A stretch of 64,000 bases of DNA from CADEED01 sp035765415 (lineage in GTDB: Bacteria; Pseudomonadota; Gammaproteobacteria; Steroidobacterales; Steroidobacteraceae), in assembly GCA_035765415.1 (NCBI GenBank), contig DASTXR010000086.1, positions 8,524-72,523 of the forward strand, in the 5' to 3' direction. How positions within the stretch are numbered: position 1 is the first letter of the stretch; every line of letters begins with the position of its first letter. Below are positions 51,581-59,318 of the stretch, piece after piece. Both the position numbers and the translations under genes were made by a program. A model generated the notes under the pieces. It did no database searches and was not told where the DNA came from. It saw only the letters and a program-made list of their open reading frames with translations.

Positions 51581-52867
51581 ATGGCCCCCAAGGTTGTGCC
51601 TATCAATCGCATTTCCGGCGCCGCGATGGACCAGCCGCTGCCGAAGCGGCAGCGAAATCTCATCGTGGTTGCCGCGTGCCTGCTGCTGCCCATCCTGGTG
51701 GCCGCGGCGTTCTGGCAACTGGTGCCGCGCGGATTGCGCGTGGCGGAGATGGATCTGCGCATCGCCACGGTCAGGCAGGATTTGTTCCGCAACGATCTCG
51801 TGATGCGCGCGTCGGCCGAGCCGCTGCATTCGGTGATGCTCGATGCATTTCAGTCCGGCCGCGTGGAAGAGGTGCTGGCCCGCGACGGTGAGCTCGTGGC
51901 GCAGGGGGCGCTGTTGTTTCGGCTGTCGAATCCGCAGCTGCGCCTCGAGCTCGTGGCGCGCGAGGCGGATCGTGCGCAGCAGATTTCCAACCTGTCGATA
52001 CTGCGGGTCGCCATCGAGAGCGGCGAGACCGAGCACCGGCGCCGGCTGCTGGATCAGAATTTCGCGTTGGCGCAGGCGCGCAAGCAGCACGCGCGCCTCG
52101 CGCCGCTGGCGAAGGAAGGCGTGGTGTCGGCGGCGGCGCTCGAGGAATCCCTGGATCGCGTGGCTCGCGAAACGCAGGCGCTCGAAGACGAGCAGACCCG
52201 ATTCGCGGTCGAGGCGCGCATCAAGCGCGATGGCGCGAAGCAGATGGAGCGCGCCATCGAGCGGCTCGATGCCGGGCTCAAGGTGGTGAACGAGTCCATC
52301 GACGGACTTGCGGTGCGAGCGCCCATCGCCGGCCGGCTCACCGACTTCCACCTGCAGCTCGGTGAAATCGTGAAGTCCGATCAGCACATCGGGCGCATCG
52401 ACCAGCCCGGCGCGGTCAAGCTTGCGGCCCTGGTCGACGAGTTTTTCCTCGACGGGCTGGCGGCGGGCAAAGAGGGCATGGCCAGTGTGAACGGCCGCGA
52501 CTATCCAGTGGTCGTCAGCCGGGTATTTCCACAGGTGGCGAACGGCCGCTTCAGCATCGAACTGCTGTTCGTGAACGACGCGCCGGCCGACATGAGCCCG
52601 GGGCAGAGTACGGAAACGCGCATCACGCTGGGTGAGACCAGTCCGGGACTCATCCTGCCCAACGACTCTTTCGTCAACGACACCGGCGGCGCCTGGGTGT
52701 TCGTGTTGTCGCCCGATGGCAGGAGCGCCACGCGGCGAACCATCCGCACCGGCCGCCGCAACAACCGCCAGGTCGAGATCGCCTCCGGTCTCGCGGCCGG
52801 CGAGCGCGTCATCGTTTCCAACTACGGCACGTTCGGCAAGGTCGAGCGCCTGCAAATCGCCAGATAA
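51581..52867 (+). CDS. HlyD/MacA-type periplasmic adaptor
   Basis: This 428-residue protein has one membrane anchor (LIVVAACLLLPILVAAAFW). A hairpin coiled coil follows at about 130-240 (rich in E/R/Q/L), then lipoyl and beta-barrel segments (LAVRAPIAGRLTDFHLQLGEI). It is the adaptor of the efflux system encoded downstream, bridging the inner-membrane ABC complex and an outer-membrane channel. No TolC-like gene lies nearby. The ATG follows a GATGCCCG run with no strong ribosome site. Confidence 0.88.
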   Translation: MAPKVVPINRISGAAMDQPLPKRQRNLIVVAACLLLPILVAAAFWQLVPRGLRVAEMDLRIATVRQDLFRNDLVMRASAEPLHSVMLDAFQSGRVEEVLARDGELVAQGALLFRLSNPQLRLELVAREADRAQQISNLSILRVAIESGETEHRRRLLDQNFALAQARKQHARLAPLAKEGVVSAAALEESLDRVARETQALEDEQTRFAVEARIKRDGAKQMERAIERLDAGLKVVNESIDGLAVRAPIAGRLTDFHLQLGEIVKSDQHIGRIDQPGAVKLAALVDEFFLDGLAAGKEGMASVNGRDYPVVVSRVFPQVANGRFSIELLFVNDAPADMSPGQSTETRITLGETSPGLILPNDSFVNDTGGAWVFVLSPDGRSATRRTIRTGRRNNRQVEIASGLAAGERVIVSNYGTFGKVERLQIAR

Positions 52868-52878
52868 CGAGGGGACTC

Positions 52879-53538
52879 ATGCTCAAGTTCGTCAACACCA
52901 CCAAGAAGTTCGTCGGCGGCGAAGTCGTCACCACGGCGCTCAACAACATCAATCTCGAGGTCGGGGCGGGCGAATACCTGGCCGTCACGGGTCCTTCGGG
53001 CTGCGGCAAGACGACGCTGCTGTCCATCATCGGCATGCTCGATACACCGGATGGCGGCGAGTACTGGTTCGACGGCCAGAACGTGGCGGGTTATCGCGAG
53101 GACCAGCTCAACGCGCTTCGCCGCGGACGCATCGGATTCATCTTCCAAAGCTTCAACCTCATCGAGGAGTTGACGGTGGAAGAGAACGTGGAGCTGGCGC
53201 TGAAATACACCAGCGCATCGGCGGCCCAGCGCAGCGAGCGCGTGGCGCAGATGCTGGACAAGTTGGGCGTGGCTCATCGCGCCAGACATCGTCCCTCGCA
53301 ACTCTCCGGCGGCCAGCAGCAGCGCGTGGCCGTGGCGCGCGCTCTGGTCACGCGTCCGGCGGTGTTGTTAGCCGACGAACCCACGGGCAACCTCGATTCG
53401 GCGCATGGCGAGGAGGTCATGGAGCTGCTGCAGCAGATCAACGAAGAGGGTACGACCATCGTCATGGTCACCCACTCGCCGGCGCATGCCGCGCGCGCCA
53501 GGCGCACGGTGGGGCTGCTCGACGGGGCCATCGTATGA
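52879..53538 (+). CDS. ABC transporter ATP-binding protein (MacB/LolD type)
   Basis: This 219-residue ATPase has Walker A GPSGCGKTTL, the signature LSGGQQQRVAVARAL and Walker B VLLADEPTGNLDS. A FIFQSFNLIEELTV segment is typical of MacB/LolD-like ATPases. It starts 11 bases after the adaptor. It powers the FtsX-like permease, which starts within its stop codon. Confidence 0.94.
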   Translation: MLKFVNTTKKFVGGEVVTTALNNINLEVGAGEYLAVTGPSGCGKTTLLSIIGMLDTPDGGEYWFDGQNVAGYREDQLNALRRGRIGFIFQSFNLIEELTVEENVELALKYTSASAAQRSERVAQMLDKLGVAHRARHRPSQLSGGQQQRVAVARALVTRPAVLLADEPTGNLDSAHGEEVMELLQQINEEGTTIVMVTHSPAHAARARRTVGLLDGAIV

Positions 53539-55925
53539 AGAAGCTGGGGCTGGCGGTCGGCATCGCCGCATTCCTGCTGTTGGCGGGTTTTGCCCGCTAC
53601 TCGTGGACTTACAACGCGCACGTGCCGGACGCCAGGCATGTATACGTCGTCAATCACCGCCTGAATATCGAAGCGGGCCGGCGCTGGTGGGACAAGGTGC
53701 CGATGTCGCTGCGCGAAGCGGCGCGTGCGATACCGGGTGTCACCGACGTGACGGCCTACGTCGCATGGTTCCCGCTCAACATCGAAGTGGAAGGGCAGCT
53801 TCACAAGATGAAGAGCCTGACCGTGTTGCCCGGCTTCTCCGAGATGCTGGGGCTGCAGGCGATCAAGGGCGATCTGGCCAGTGCGCTCACGCGCCCCGAT
53901 GCCTTTGCGTTGACCGAGTCCGCCGCGATGCGCCTCTTCGGCACCACGGATGTGGTGGGGCGCGCATTCCTCTTGAACTCCGTGGAGACCAGGAGCGTTG
54001 CGAGCATCGCCGCAATCCTGCGCGATCCGCCGGCGAACACCACGATTCCTTTCGACAGCCTGAATGGCGTGAACCTTGGTCTCGTGCCGCCCATGTTTCG
54101 CGATGAAGCGCTGCATGGCCAGATGGGATGGCCGGGACATGTGCTCATTCGCCTGCACGCCGATGCATCGGTGGCGGCGGTGCAGGAAGCCCTGCAGACG
54201 TTCACCGACAAGGAAGTCCTGAGACTCAACCTGCCGCCGGCGGCCATGGCGGCGCTGGGCGGATCCAAGGTGATGGACATCCGGCTGACGCCCCTGCGCG
54301 AGGCGTACTTCGACCGCAACGTGGTGGTCGACTCCCACACTCTGGGAGTGGATCGCGGCGATCGCACGGTGGTGGCCGGGCTGATGGCGATCGCGGTGCT
54401 GATCCTGGTGCTGGCGGCCATCAACTACATGAACCTCGCCACCATTCGCGTGATCCGGCGGCAGCGCGAAATCGGGATGCGCAAGGTGCTGGGTATCGGC
54501 AACGGCCGGCTCGCGTTCCAGTTCCTCGCGGAATCACTGCGCGAGTCGCTGCTCGCCGCCGCCATCGGACTCACGCTCGCCGTGCTCGCGCTGCCGTTGC
54601 TCGGCGAGCTCGCGAACCGTGATCTTGCTCCCATGCTCTCGGTGGCCAACATCGCGGTGGCCGTGGGCGTCGGCCTGGCCGTGGGGCTGCTGGTGTCTAT
54701 CTACCCCGCATGGGTCGCGTTCCACGTGCGTCCGGCGCAGGTGCTGGCCGGCCGACCCGGTACGGAATCCCTGCCCGCGCGCAGGCTGCGCCAGGTCTTG
54801 TCCGTGCTGCAGGTGGCCGCGGCCATGGGACTCGCCAGCTTCACGCTGGCGGTCGCCTGGCAAACGCGGTTCGCCATCAACGGTTCACCCGGCTTCGATC
54901 CGACCTCGATGCTGATCTTCGAGATGAACGAAGGGCGCAAGCTGGAAGCGGACAAAACCACGCAAGGCTTCATCGCCGCGCTCCGGCAGCAGCCGGCGAT
55001 AGCCGGGGTCGCGCTATCTGTCGATGCGGTCGGGCGCACGCGCAACCTCTGGAGCCAGGAGCTCAGGCGCGAAGGTGGCCAACCCGTCACGTTCGAAATG
55101 CGGGAGCTCAGCCCGCAGTTCTTCGAGGAGTATGGCATCCGGCCCCTCGCCGGCAGGTTGTTTGATCCGAAGCTCGACAAGGACGACGCGGCGGAGCCGG
55201 TCGTGCTCAACGAGATTGCCGCGCGCGAGCTGGGCTTCGCGTCCGCGCAGCAGGCGGTGGGCAGCATCGTGCTCGCGAGAGGGCCGTTCCAGGAGAAGGT
55301 GGACACGATGCGCGTCATCGGCATCGCGCCAGAGCTCAGGCTTCGCTCGTTGCGCGAGCCGCCGGCGGCGGTTGGCTATCACCTGTGGTCGGGCGGCATG
55401 ACCGTGACCGTGCGCGCCCGCGGCTCCGTGGCCGACGCCGCGACCGCCGTGCGCAACTTGTGGCCCAGGTATTTTCCGAAGACCACGCTCGACATGAGAC
55501 CGGCGCGGGAGATCTACGCTGCCAACTACGCGGACGATGCCGCGCTGGCACGCCTGCTCACGCTCGCGACGCTGGTCGCGATGTTCATCGCCGCCATTGG
55601 CGCCTACGTGCTGGCCACCGACGCCGTGCAACGCCGCACGCGCGAGATTGCGCTGCGCAAGTTGTTTGGTGCGCGGCGACGGGACGTGGGCCGGCTCGTG
55701 GCGAAGGAGATAGGCACCATCCTCGGGCTGGCGGCCGTCGTCGGCTTGCCGCTGGCGGCGCTCGCCATTGCGCGCTATCTCGCGCCGTTCAGCGAGCGCA
55801 CGCCGGTGGCGTATTGGGCGCTGGGCGTGGCGCTGATTGCCGCGTTGGGGATCGTAGGCGTGGCCGCCGCACGGCAGATGCGGGTTGCCATGGGCATGAA
55901 GCCGGCGGCGGCCTTGCGCGCTTGA
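53535..55925 (+). CDS. FtsX/MacB-type ABC permease with two permease halves
   Basis: This 796-residue protein has an N-terminal helix (LGLAVGIAAFLLLAGF), a periplasmic MacB-like domain (about 30-270) and an FtsX unit (AVLILVLAAINYMNLATIRV, then two more helices). A second helix and periplasmic domain follow (about 420-650). A second FtsX unit lies near 650-790 with the matching motif RRTREIALRKLFGARRRDV. Compared with relatives, the first 20 or so residues before the first helix are missing. It overlaps the ATPase gene by ATGA. It should pump peptides, lipids or antibiotics outward with the adaptor. Confidence 0.9.
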   Translation: MKKLGLAVGIAAFLLLAGFARYSWTYNAHVPDARHVYVVNHRLNIEAGRRWWDKVPMSLREAARAIPGVTDVTAYVAWFPLNIEVEGQLHKMKSLTVLPGFSEMLGLQAIKGDLASALTRPDAFALTESAAMRLFGTTDVVGRAFLLNSVETRSVASIAAILRDPPANTTIPFDSLNGVNLGLVPPMFRDEALHGQMGWPGHVLIRLHADASVAAVQEALQTFTDKEVLRLNLPPAAMAALGGSKVMDIRLTPLREAYFDRNVVVDSHTLGVDRGDRTVVAGLMAIAVLILVLAAINYMNLATIRVIRRQREIGMRKVLGIGNGRLAFQFLAESLRESLLAAAIGLTLAVLALPLLGELANRDLAPMLSVANIAVAVGVGLAVGLLVSIYPAWVAFHVRPAQVLAGRPGTESLPARRLRQVLSVLQVAAAMGLASFTLAVAWQTRFAINGSPGFDPTSMLIFEMNEGRKLEADKTTQGFIAALRQQPAIAGVALSVDAVGRTRNLWSQELRREGGQPVTFEMRELSPQFFEEYGIRPLAGRLFDPKLDKDDAAEPVVLNEIAARELGFASAQQAVGSIVLARGPFQEKVDTMRVIGIAPELRLRSLREPPAAVGYHLWSGGMTVTVRARGSVADAATAVRNLWPRYFPKTTLDMRPAREIYAANYADDAALARLLTLATLVAMFIAAIGAYVLATDAVQRRTREIALRKLFGARRRDVGRLVAKEIGTILGLAAVVGLPLAALAIARYLAPFSERTPVAYWALGVALIAALGIVGVAAARQMRVAMGMKPAAALRA

Positions 55926-55927
55926 GA

Positions 55928-56081
55928 TCAACGCGATGCGATCTTCGTTGCGACCTTGCGATCGAGGAAGTCGCACATCAGCGCTGCGATCTCGGCGCCC
56001 TTGTCTTCGAGTGCGAAGTGTCCCGTATCCAGCAGGTGGAACTCCGCATCCGGAACTGCGCGGGCGGCGGTTGCACGCTGA
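55928..56081 (-). pseudogene. Remnant of an alpha/beta hydrolase (C-terminal part)
   Basis: On the minus strand the frame ending at 55928 encodes AEFHLLDTGHFALEDKGAEI followed by AALMCDFLDRKVATKIASR. That is the catalytic-His end of hydrolases related to haloalkane dehalogenases and epoxide hydrolases. A nominal frame continues to an ATG at 56200, but the sequence before AEFHLL shows no nucleophile or lid motif. I read it as a decayed 3' end of a lost gene. The remnant boundary at about 56081 is approximate. Confidence 0.5.
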
Positions 56082-56200
56082 CGTTCATCGACCGCACGAA
56101 AGCGCATCGACGCCTGTTTTGCAGCGCAACGGCGTGCGGCAACCGCGCCAAGGTCGCCGCTTTCCGCAGTCGCCAGCGCGGCTGAAATTGCGCGCCGCAC

Positions 56201-56511
56201 CGGCCCCCGGGGCGGTTCGCCTGTAGGAATCGTGGAGAGCCGCGCACGCGGCCTCGCCGCCCTAGGAAAAAGCGGTAGTTAGTCATCACCTAGGCTATCG
56301 TGCTTGCGCATGCGCATGTGCAAACAACCTCGGCATGAGGAAGTATGCCGATGGTTTTTCCGCGAAAGACTTCGTAAATTCGCGCCCACGTGCCCGCTGG
56401 CGAAGAAACAGTGAACGAACCAGCGCATGTGATTTGCTTCGAATGAACTCAAACGGTGGGGGCCGGGCGGTTCACGAGCGCCCGACTCCTGCGCAATCCG
56501 ACGGAGGACTT
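56201..56511. other. Intergenic region before the secretion operon
   Basis: This gap holds a 12-bp perfect palindrome TGCGCATGCGCA at 56305-56316, within the larger imperfect inverted repeat 56304-56323. A terminator-like hairpin follows at 56330-56359. The glycine-rich gene has a GGAGG Shine-Dalgarno site at 56503-56507. No further gene was found. It probably contains the promoter and control region for the operon. Confidence 0.5.
56330..56359 (+). terminator. Terminator-like hairpin or attenuator upstream of the secretion operon
   Basis: TCGGCAT (56330-56336) pairs with ATGCCGA (56345-56351) around an eight-base loop. The sequence TGGTTTTT follows directly on the plus strand. It could end the efflux operon transcript or act as a leader attenuator of the glycine-rich operon. 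The distance to the glycine-rich start is about 150 bases. Confidence 0.5.
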
Positions 56512-57726
56512 ATGCGCAGATCCCTAATCGCAACGGCGGTGAGTGCCGCGTTGTTAGGCCCGGTGTGGGCCGACGATATCATCCAGACAACGGCCGACGG
56601 CGACGACATGCTGACGGCAACATCGAGCGATACATTCACGACCACGCTGACCAACGCGTTCAACACCAGTTCCGCGGTGGCCACGACGGAGCTTTCGGCG
56701 ACGGTGTCGAACGTCGAGATCTCCGGCTTCGGCAACGTGGCTAACAACACGGGCAATGCGAACGGAGCGCGCGGCGGCGAAGGCGGCGCGGGCATGGGCG
56801 GCGCCGGCTCCGGCGGCAATGGCCCTGGCGGCGATGGCTCCGGGGGCGATGGCCCTGGTGGTGACGGTGGTGGAGGCGCCGGTGGAAATGGTGCGCGCGG
56901 CGGTGACGGTGGCGCCGGCGGCGACGCCCTGAATGGCGGCGCAGCGGCTGATGCCGCGACCAGCGGCACGGCACACAGCGGCGGCGCGACCGCGGGCAAC
57001 GGTGCGCGCGGCGGCGACGGCGGCGCCGGCGGCAGCGCCGAAGGCGACAGTGGTAGTGGCGGTGGCGGTGGTGGCGCGTCCGGTGACGCAGGCGCAATCA
57101 GCTCAGGCGTGGGTGGCGATGCCGAAGGTAGTGGCGGCGCCGCGAGCGGCGAGGGTGATGGACCGCCGAATGCAACGGGCGGCGCGGCGACCAACACCGG
57201 CGGTTCGGGGACCGGTGGATCGGCCACGTCAACCTCCGGTGATGGAACAGGAACCGGCGGTGCCGGTGGCGCGTCGGCTAACACGGGTGGCGCCGGTGGT
57301 GCCGGCTCCGCCGGCGGCGTTGGCGGCAACGCGAGCAACGGCGACGCCATGTCGGGCGATGCTTCCACCACGGCGACGAACGGCGACGCCGGTGGCGGCG
57401 CTGGCGGCGCAGGTGCGGCCGGCGGCAACGGCGCTGATGGCGGCGCGGGCACTGGCGGTGCCGGCGCGGGCGGTGATGGCACCGGCGGTGCCGGTACCGG
57501 TGGCGCCGGAACGGGCGGCGATGGCTCGGGCGCAGCGGGCGGCAACGGCGGCAATGGCGGGACGATCACCGTCGACGCAGGCACGTTCGACATGTCCGCA
57601 AACATGGACGCAACCGCGCAATCCGCGGCGGGCGTTCTGGTTGTCAGCAACAACAGCGGCCATGGCTCGCTGATACAACAGGGCGTGACCGTGCAGGCGA
57701 ACCTGAACGTGGGCGGAGGACCGTAA
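56512..57726 (+). CDS. Secreted glycine-rich (PGRS-like) repeat protein
   Basis: This 404-residue protein has a Sec signal peptide (cut near VWA-DD, residue 20) and a polar N-terminal segment (21-84, T/N/S-rich). A Gly/Ala/Asp/Asn/Ser-rich region follows at about 85-350 and is built of GG-x-G-type repeats. It contains three NGARGG[DE]GGAG units. A C-terminal segment (351-404) contains AAGVLVVSNNSGHGSLIQQG. It has no Cys and no membrane helix. GGAGG precedes the ATG. I infer that it is the main exported structural protein of the operon, fibre- or matrix-forming. Resemblance to mycobacterial PE_PGRS is compositional only. Confidence 0.85.
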   Translation: MRRSLIATAVSAALLGPVWADDIIQTTADGDDMLTATSSDTFTTTLTNAFNTSSAVATTELSATVSNVEISGFGNVANNTGNANGARGGEGGAGMGGAGSGGNGPGGDGSGGDGPGGDGGGGAGGNGARGGDGGAGGDALNGGAAADAATSGTAHSGGATAGNGARGGDGGAGGSAEGDSGSGGGGGGASGDAGAISSGVGGDAEGSGGAASGEGDGPPNATGGAATNTGGSGTGGSATSTSGDGTGTGGAGGASANTGGAGGAGSAGGVGGNASNGDAMSGDASTTATNGDAGGGAGGAGAAGGNGADGGAGTGGAGAGGDGTGGAGTGGAGTGGDGSGAAGGNGGNGGTITVDAGTFDMSANMDATAQSAAGVLVVSNNSGHGSLIQQGVTVQANLNVGGGP

Positions 57727-57747
57727 ATCCGCGAATGGGCGAAAGGT

Positions 57748-57775
57748 TGTTCGGGTGGCGCGAGCCACCCGAACA
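57748..57775 (+). promoter_or_regulatory. Intercistronic hairpin with GNRA tetraloop
   Basis: TGTTCGGGTGGC pairs perfectly with GCCACCCGAACA over a GCGA loop, giving a 12-bp stem between the glycine-rich gene and the next gene. No T tract follows, so it is not a classical terminator. It may protect the upstream message or reduce read-through. The Shine-Dalgarno AGGAG of the next gene starts nine bases later. Confidence 0.55.
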
Positions 57776-57795
57776 CAACAACAAGGAGACAGCTC

Positions 57796-58131
57796 ATGCG
57801 TGCCGCTACTTTGACCATTGCCCTGGCGATGGCTCTGGCCCTGCCAGCCGCGTCATTCGGGGAGGAGCCCGAAACGGCGCTGGGCGCGCCGGTGTCTTCC
57901 GCCACGCTCGACGAACAGCGGGGCGGCGATGAGACCGAGATCCAGAACAACATCCGCGTGACCGGCGATGTCACCGACAACTCGGCCACCAACGTCGTGA
58001 CCGGCGCTAACAACATCCAGGACGGCTCGTTCGACAACGCGAGCGGTGTCCTGTCGGTGGTGCAGAACACCGGCGCCAACGTGCTGATCCAGAGCGCCAC
58101 GATCGTGAACGTGCAGTTCACCGATCCATGA
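57796..58131 (+). CDS. Small secreted protein with GG-leader-like motif (Fap-like substrate)
   Basis: This 111-residue protein has a signal peptide (MRAATLTIALAMALALPAAS, cut near AAS-FG). Residues 32-44, PVSSATLDEQRGG, resemble a double-glycine processing site. The rest is N/T/V/Q-rich (GDVTDNSATNVVTGANNIQ) and ends with NASGVLSVVQNTGANVLIQS. That end resembles the C-terminal segment of the glycine-rich protein. It may be an amyloid-like or nucleator subunit. AAGGAG lies seven bases before the ATG. The stop overlaps the peptidase gene by ATGA. Confidence 0.8.
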   Translation: MRAATLTIALAMALALPAASFGEEPETALGAPVSSATLDEQRGGDETEIQNNIRVTGDVTDNSATNVVTGANNIQDGSFDNASGVLSVVQNTGANVLIQSATIVNVQFTDP

Positions 58132-58817
58132 GGCGCCAATCCATGAGGATTGGCGTGCTGATTCTGGCGTGGGGAGTGGCGTCGCTGACGCAGGCGGCGA
58201 CCGTCGAAGTGCGTGGACCGCACGACGGCGGTTTCGCCGCACGCGTGCTCAGCGTGAAGGAAGCCCGCTTCACCACCACCGTGCGACAGCAGTACGACTT
58301 CAGCTGCGGCTCCGCGGCGATTGCGACGCTGCTCACGCATCACTACGGCATTCCCGTGACCGAGCGCGAAGTCTTCGCGCAGATGTTCGAGCGCGGCGAC
58401 CAGGCCAAGATCCGCAAGGAAGGTTTCTCGATGCTGGACATGAAGCGTTACCTCGAGTCGCGCGGATTCCTGGCCGATGGGTTCGAACAACCCCTGGAAC
58501 GCCTCGAGCAGGAGCGCCTGCCGGCCATCGTGTTGCTGAGCGAACGCGGCTACCGGCATTTCGTGGTGGTCAAGGGAATCGCTCGCGGCCGCGTGCTGGT
58601 GGGGGACCCGGCCATGGGCACACGCACACTTTCCTTCGACCGCTTCAGCTCCCTGTGGGTGAACCATTTGCTGTTCGTCGTGCACAACCGCCGCGAGACG
58701 GCCCGATTCAATCTCGCGAGCGACTGGCGTGTGGCCCCGGGCGCGCCGCTGTTCCAGGCCGTTACACGCGAGCGCATGCTCGATTCACTGCCGGTGCGGC
58801 GCGCGGGAGCGTTCTAG
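58128..58817 (+). CDS. Periplasmic C39-type cysteine peptidase (FapD-like)
   Basis: This 229-residue protein has a signal peptide (MRIGVLILAWGVASLTQA) and a bacteriocin-processing C39 fold. The catalytic triad is visible: C60 in DFSCGSAA, H144 in RHFVVV and D160 in VGDPAMG, with the oxyanion Gln at 54-55. Unlike ABC-fused C39 domains it has no transporter. C39 enzymes cleave after GG motifs. The two flanking genes encode proteins with such motifs, so they are the probable substrates. The ATG used here at 58128 overlaps the upstream stop; another in-frame ATG at 58143 is possible. Confidence 0.9.
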   Translation: MRRQSMRIGVLILAWGVASLTQAATVEVRGPHDGGFAARVLSVKEARFTTTVRQQYDFSCGSAAIATLLTHHYGIPVTEREVFAQMFERGDQAKIRKEGFSMLDMKRYLESRGFLADGFEQPLERLEQERLPAIVLLSERGYRHFVVVKGIARGRVLVGDPAMGTRTLSFDRFSSLWVNHLLFVVHNRRETARFNLASDWRVAPGAPLFQAVTRERMLDSLPVRRAGAF

Positions 58818-59318
58818 ATGCGCGCCACCGTCTGCCAACGTTTCGCGCTCGGCTGCATCGCCGCCTGTGTTGGCGCGGCAGCCTGCGCAGATGGGTTTTC
58901 CTTTTCCGCGGCAACACCCGTCACCGAAACCGCACTCGATGCCGTGCGCGGCGGTGTCGAGGTTCCCGCTGCGAACTTGCGCGCGGCGATGACGCTCGAA
59001 CGGTCGGCGTATGTGAACGGAGAGCTCGTCGCCAACTCCAGCGTCCGCATCCCCGACATCGCCAACATCACGGCCGAGCAAGCGACCGCGCTCGCGGATA
59101 CCGCCGGCACGCTGCTGATCCAGAACGGACCTAACAACGCATTCGACGTGGCCGATCTCGGGCCGGCATCGACCGTCATCCAGAACACGCTCAACGACCA
59201 GCACCTGTTGACGCTGACCACGATCGGCGTCGAAGTGAACACGCTCGGCGCATTCCGGGAGTTGAACTTCCAGGATGGCCTGCGCGACTCGCTGGCTTCG
59301 ATTCCGGGGGTGCGATGA
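58818..59318 (+). CDS. Secreted protein with GG-leader-like motif (FapE position)
   Basis: This 166-residue protein has a signal peptide (FALGCIAACVGAAACA). Residues 34-46, PVTETALDAVRGG, match a double-glycine leader with hydrophobic residues at -12, -7 and -4. The mature part is N/A/T/V-rich, with ASTVIQNTLNDQHLLTLTTI. It sits between the peptidase and the barrel gene, the position of fapE. It starts directly after the peptidase stop and overlaps the barrel gene by ATGA. It may be a minor or chaperone-like subunit. Confidence 0.78.
   Translation: MRATVCQRFALGCIAACVGAAACADGFSFSAATPVTETALDAVRGGVEVPAANLRAAMTLERSAYVNGELVANSSVRIPDIANITAEQATALADTAGTLLIQNGPNNAFDVADLGPASTVIQNTLNDQHLLTLTTIGVEVNTLGAFRELNFQDGLRDSLASIPGVR

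Noticed and set aside
56764..57562. Mycobacterial PE_PGRS gene
   Set aside because: No PE domain is present, the protein has a normal Sec signal, and the neighbours are Gram-negative outer-membrane genes. Only composition is similar.
56472..58685. A 737-codon antisense frame rich in Pro/Ala across the secretion locus
   Set aside because: It is the complement of the glycine-rich repeats: GGC codons read as GCC and CCN on the other strand. The plus-strand genes have signal peptides, ribosome sites and domains.
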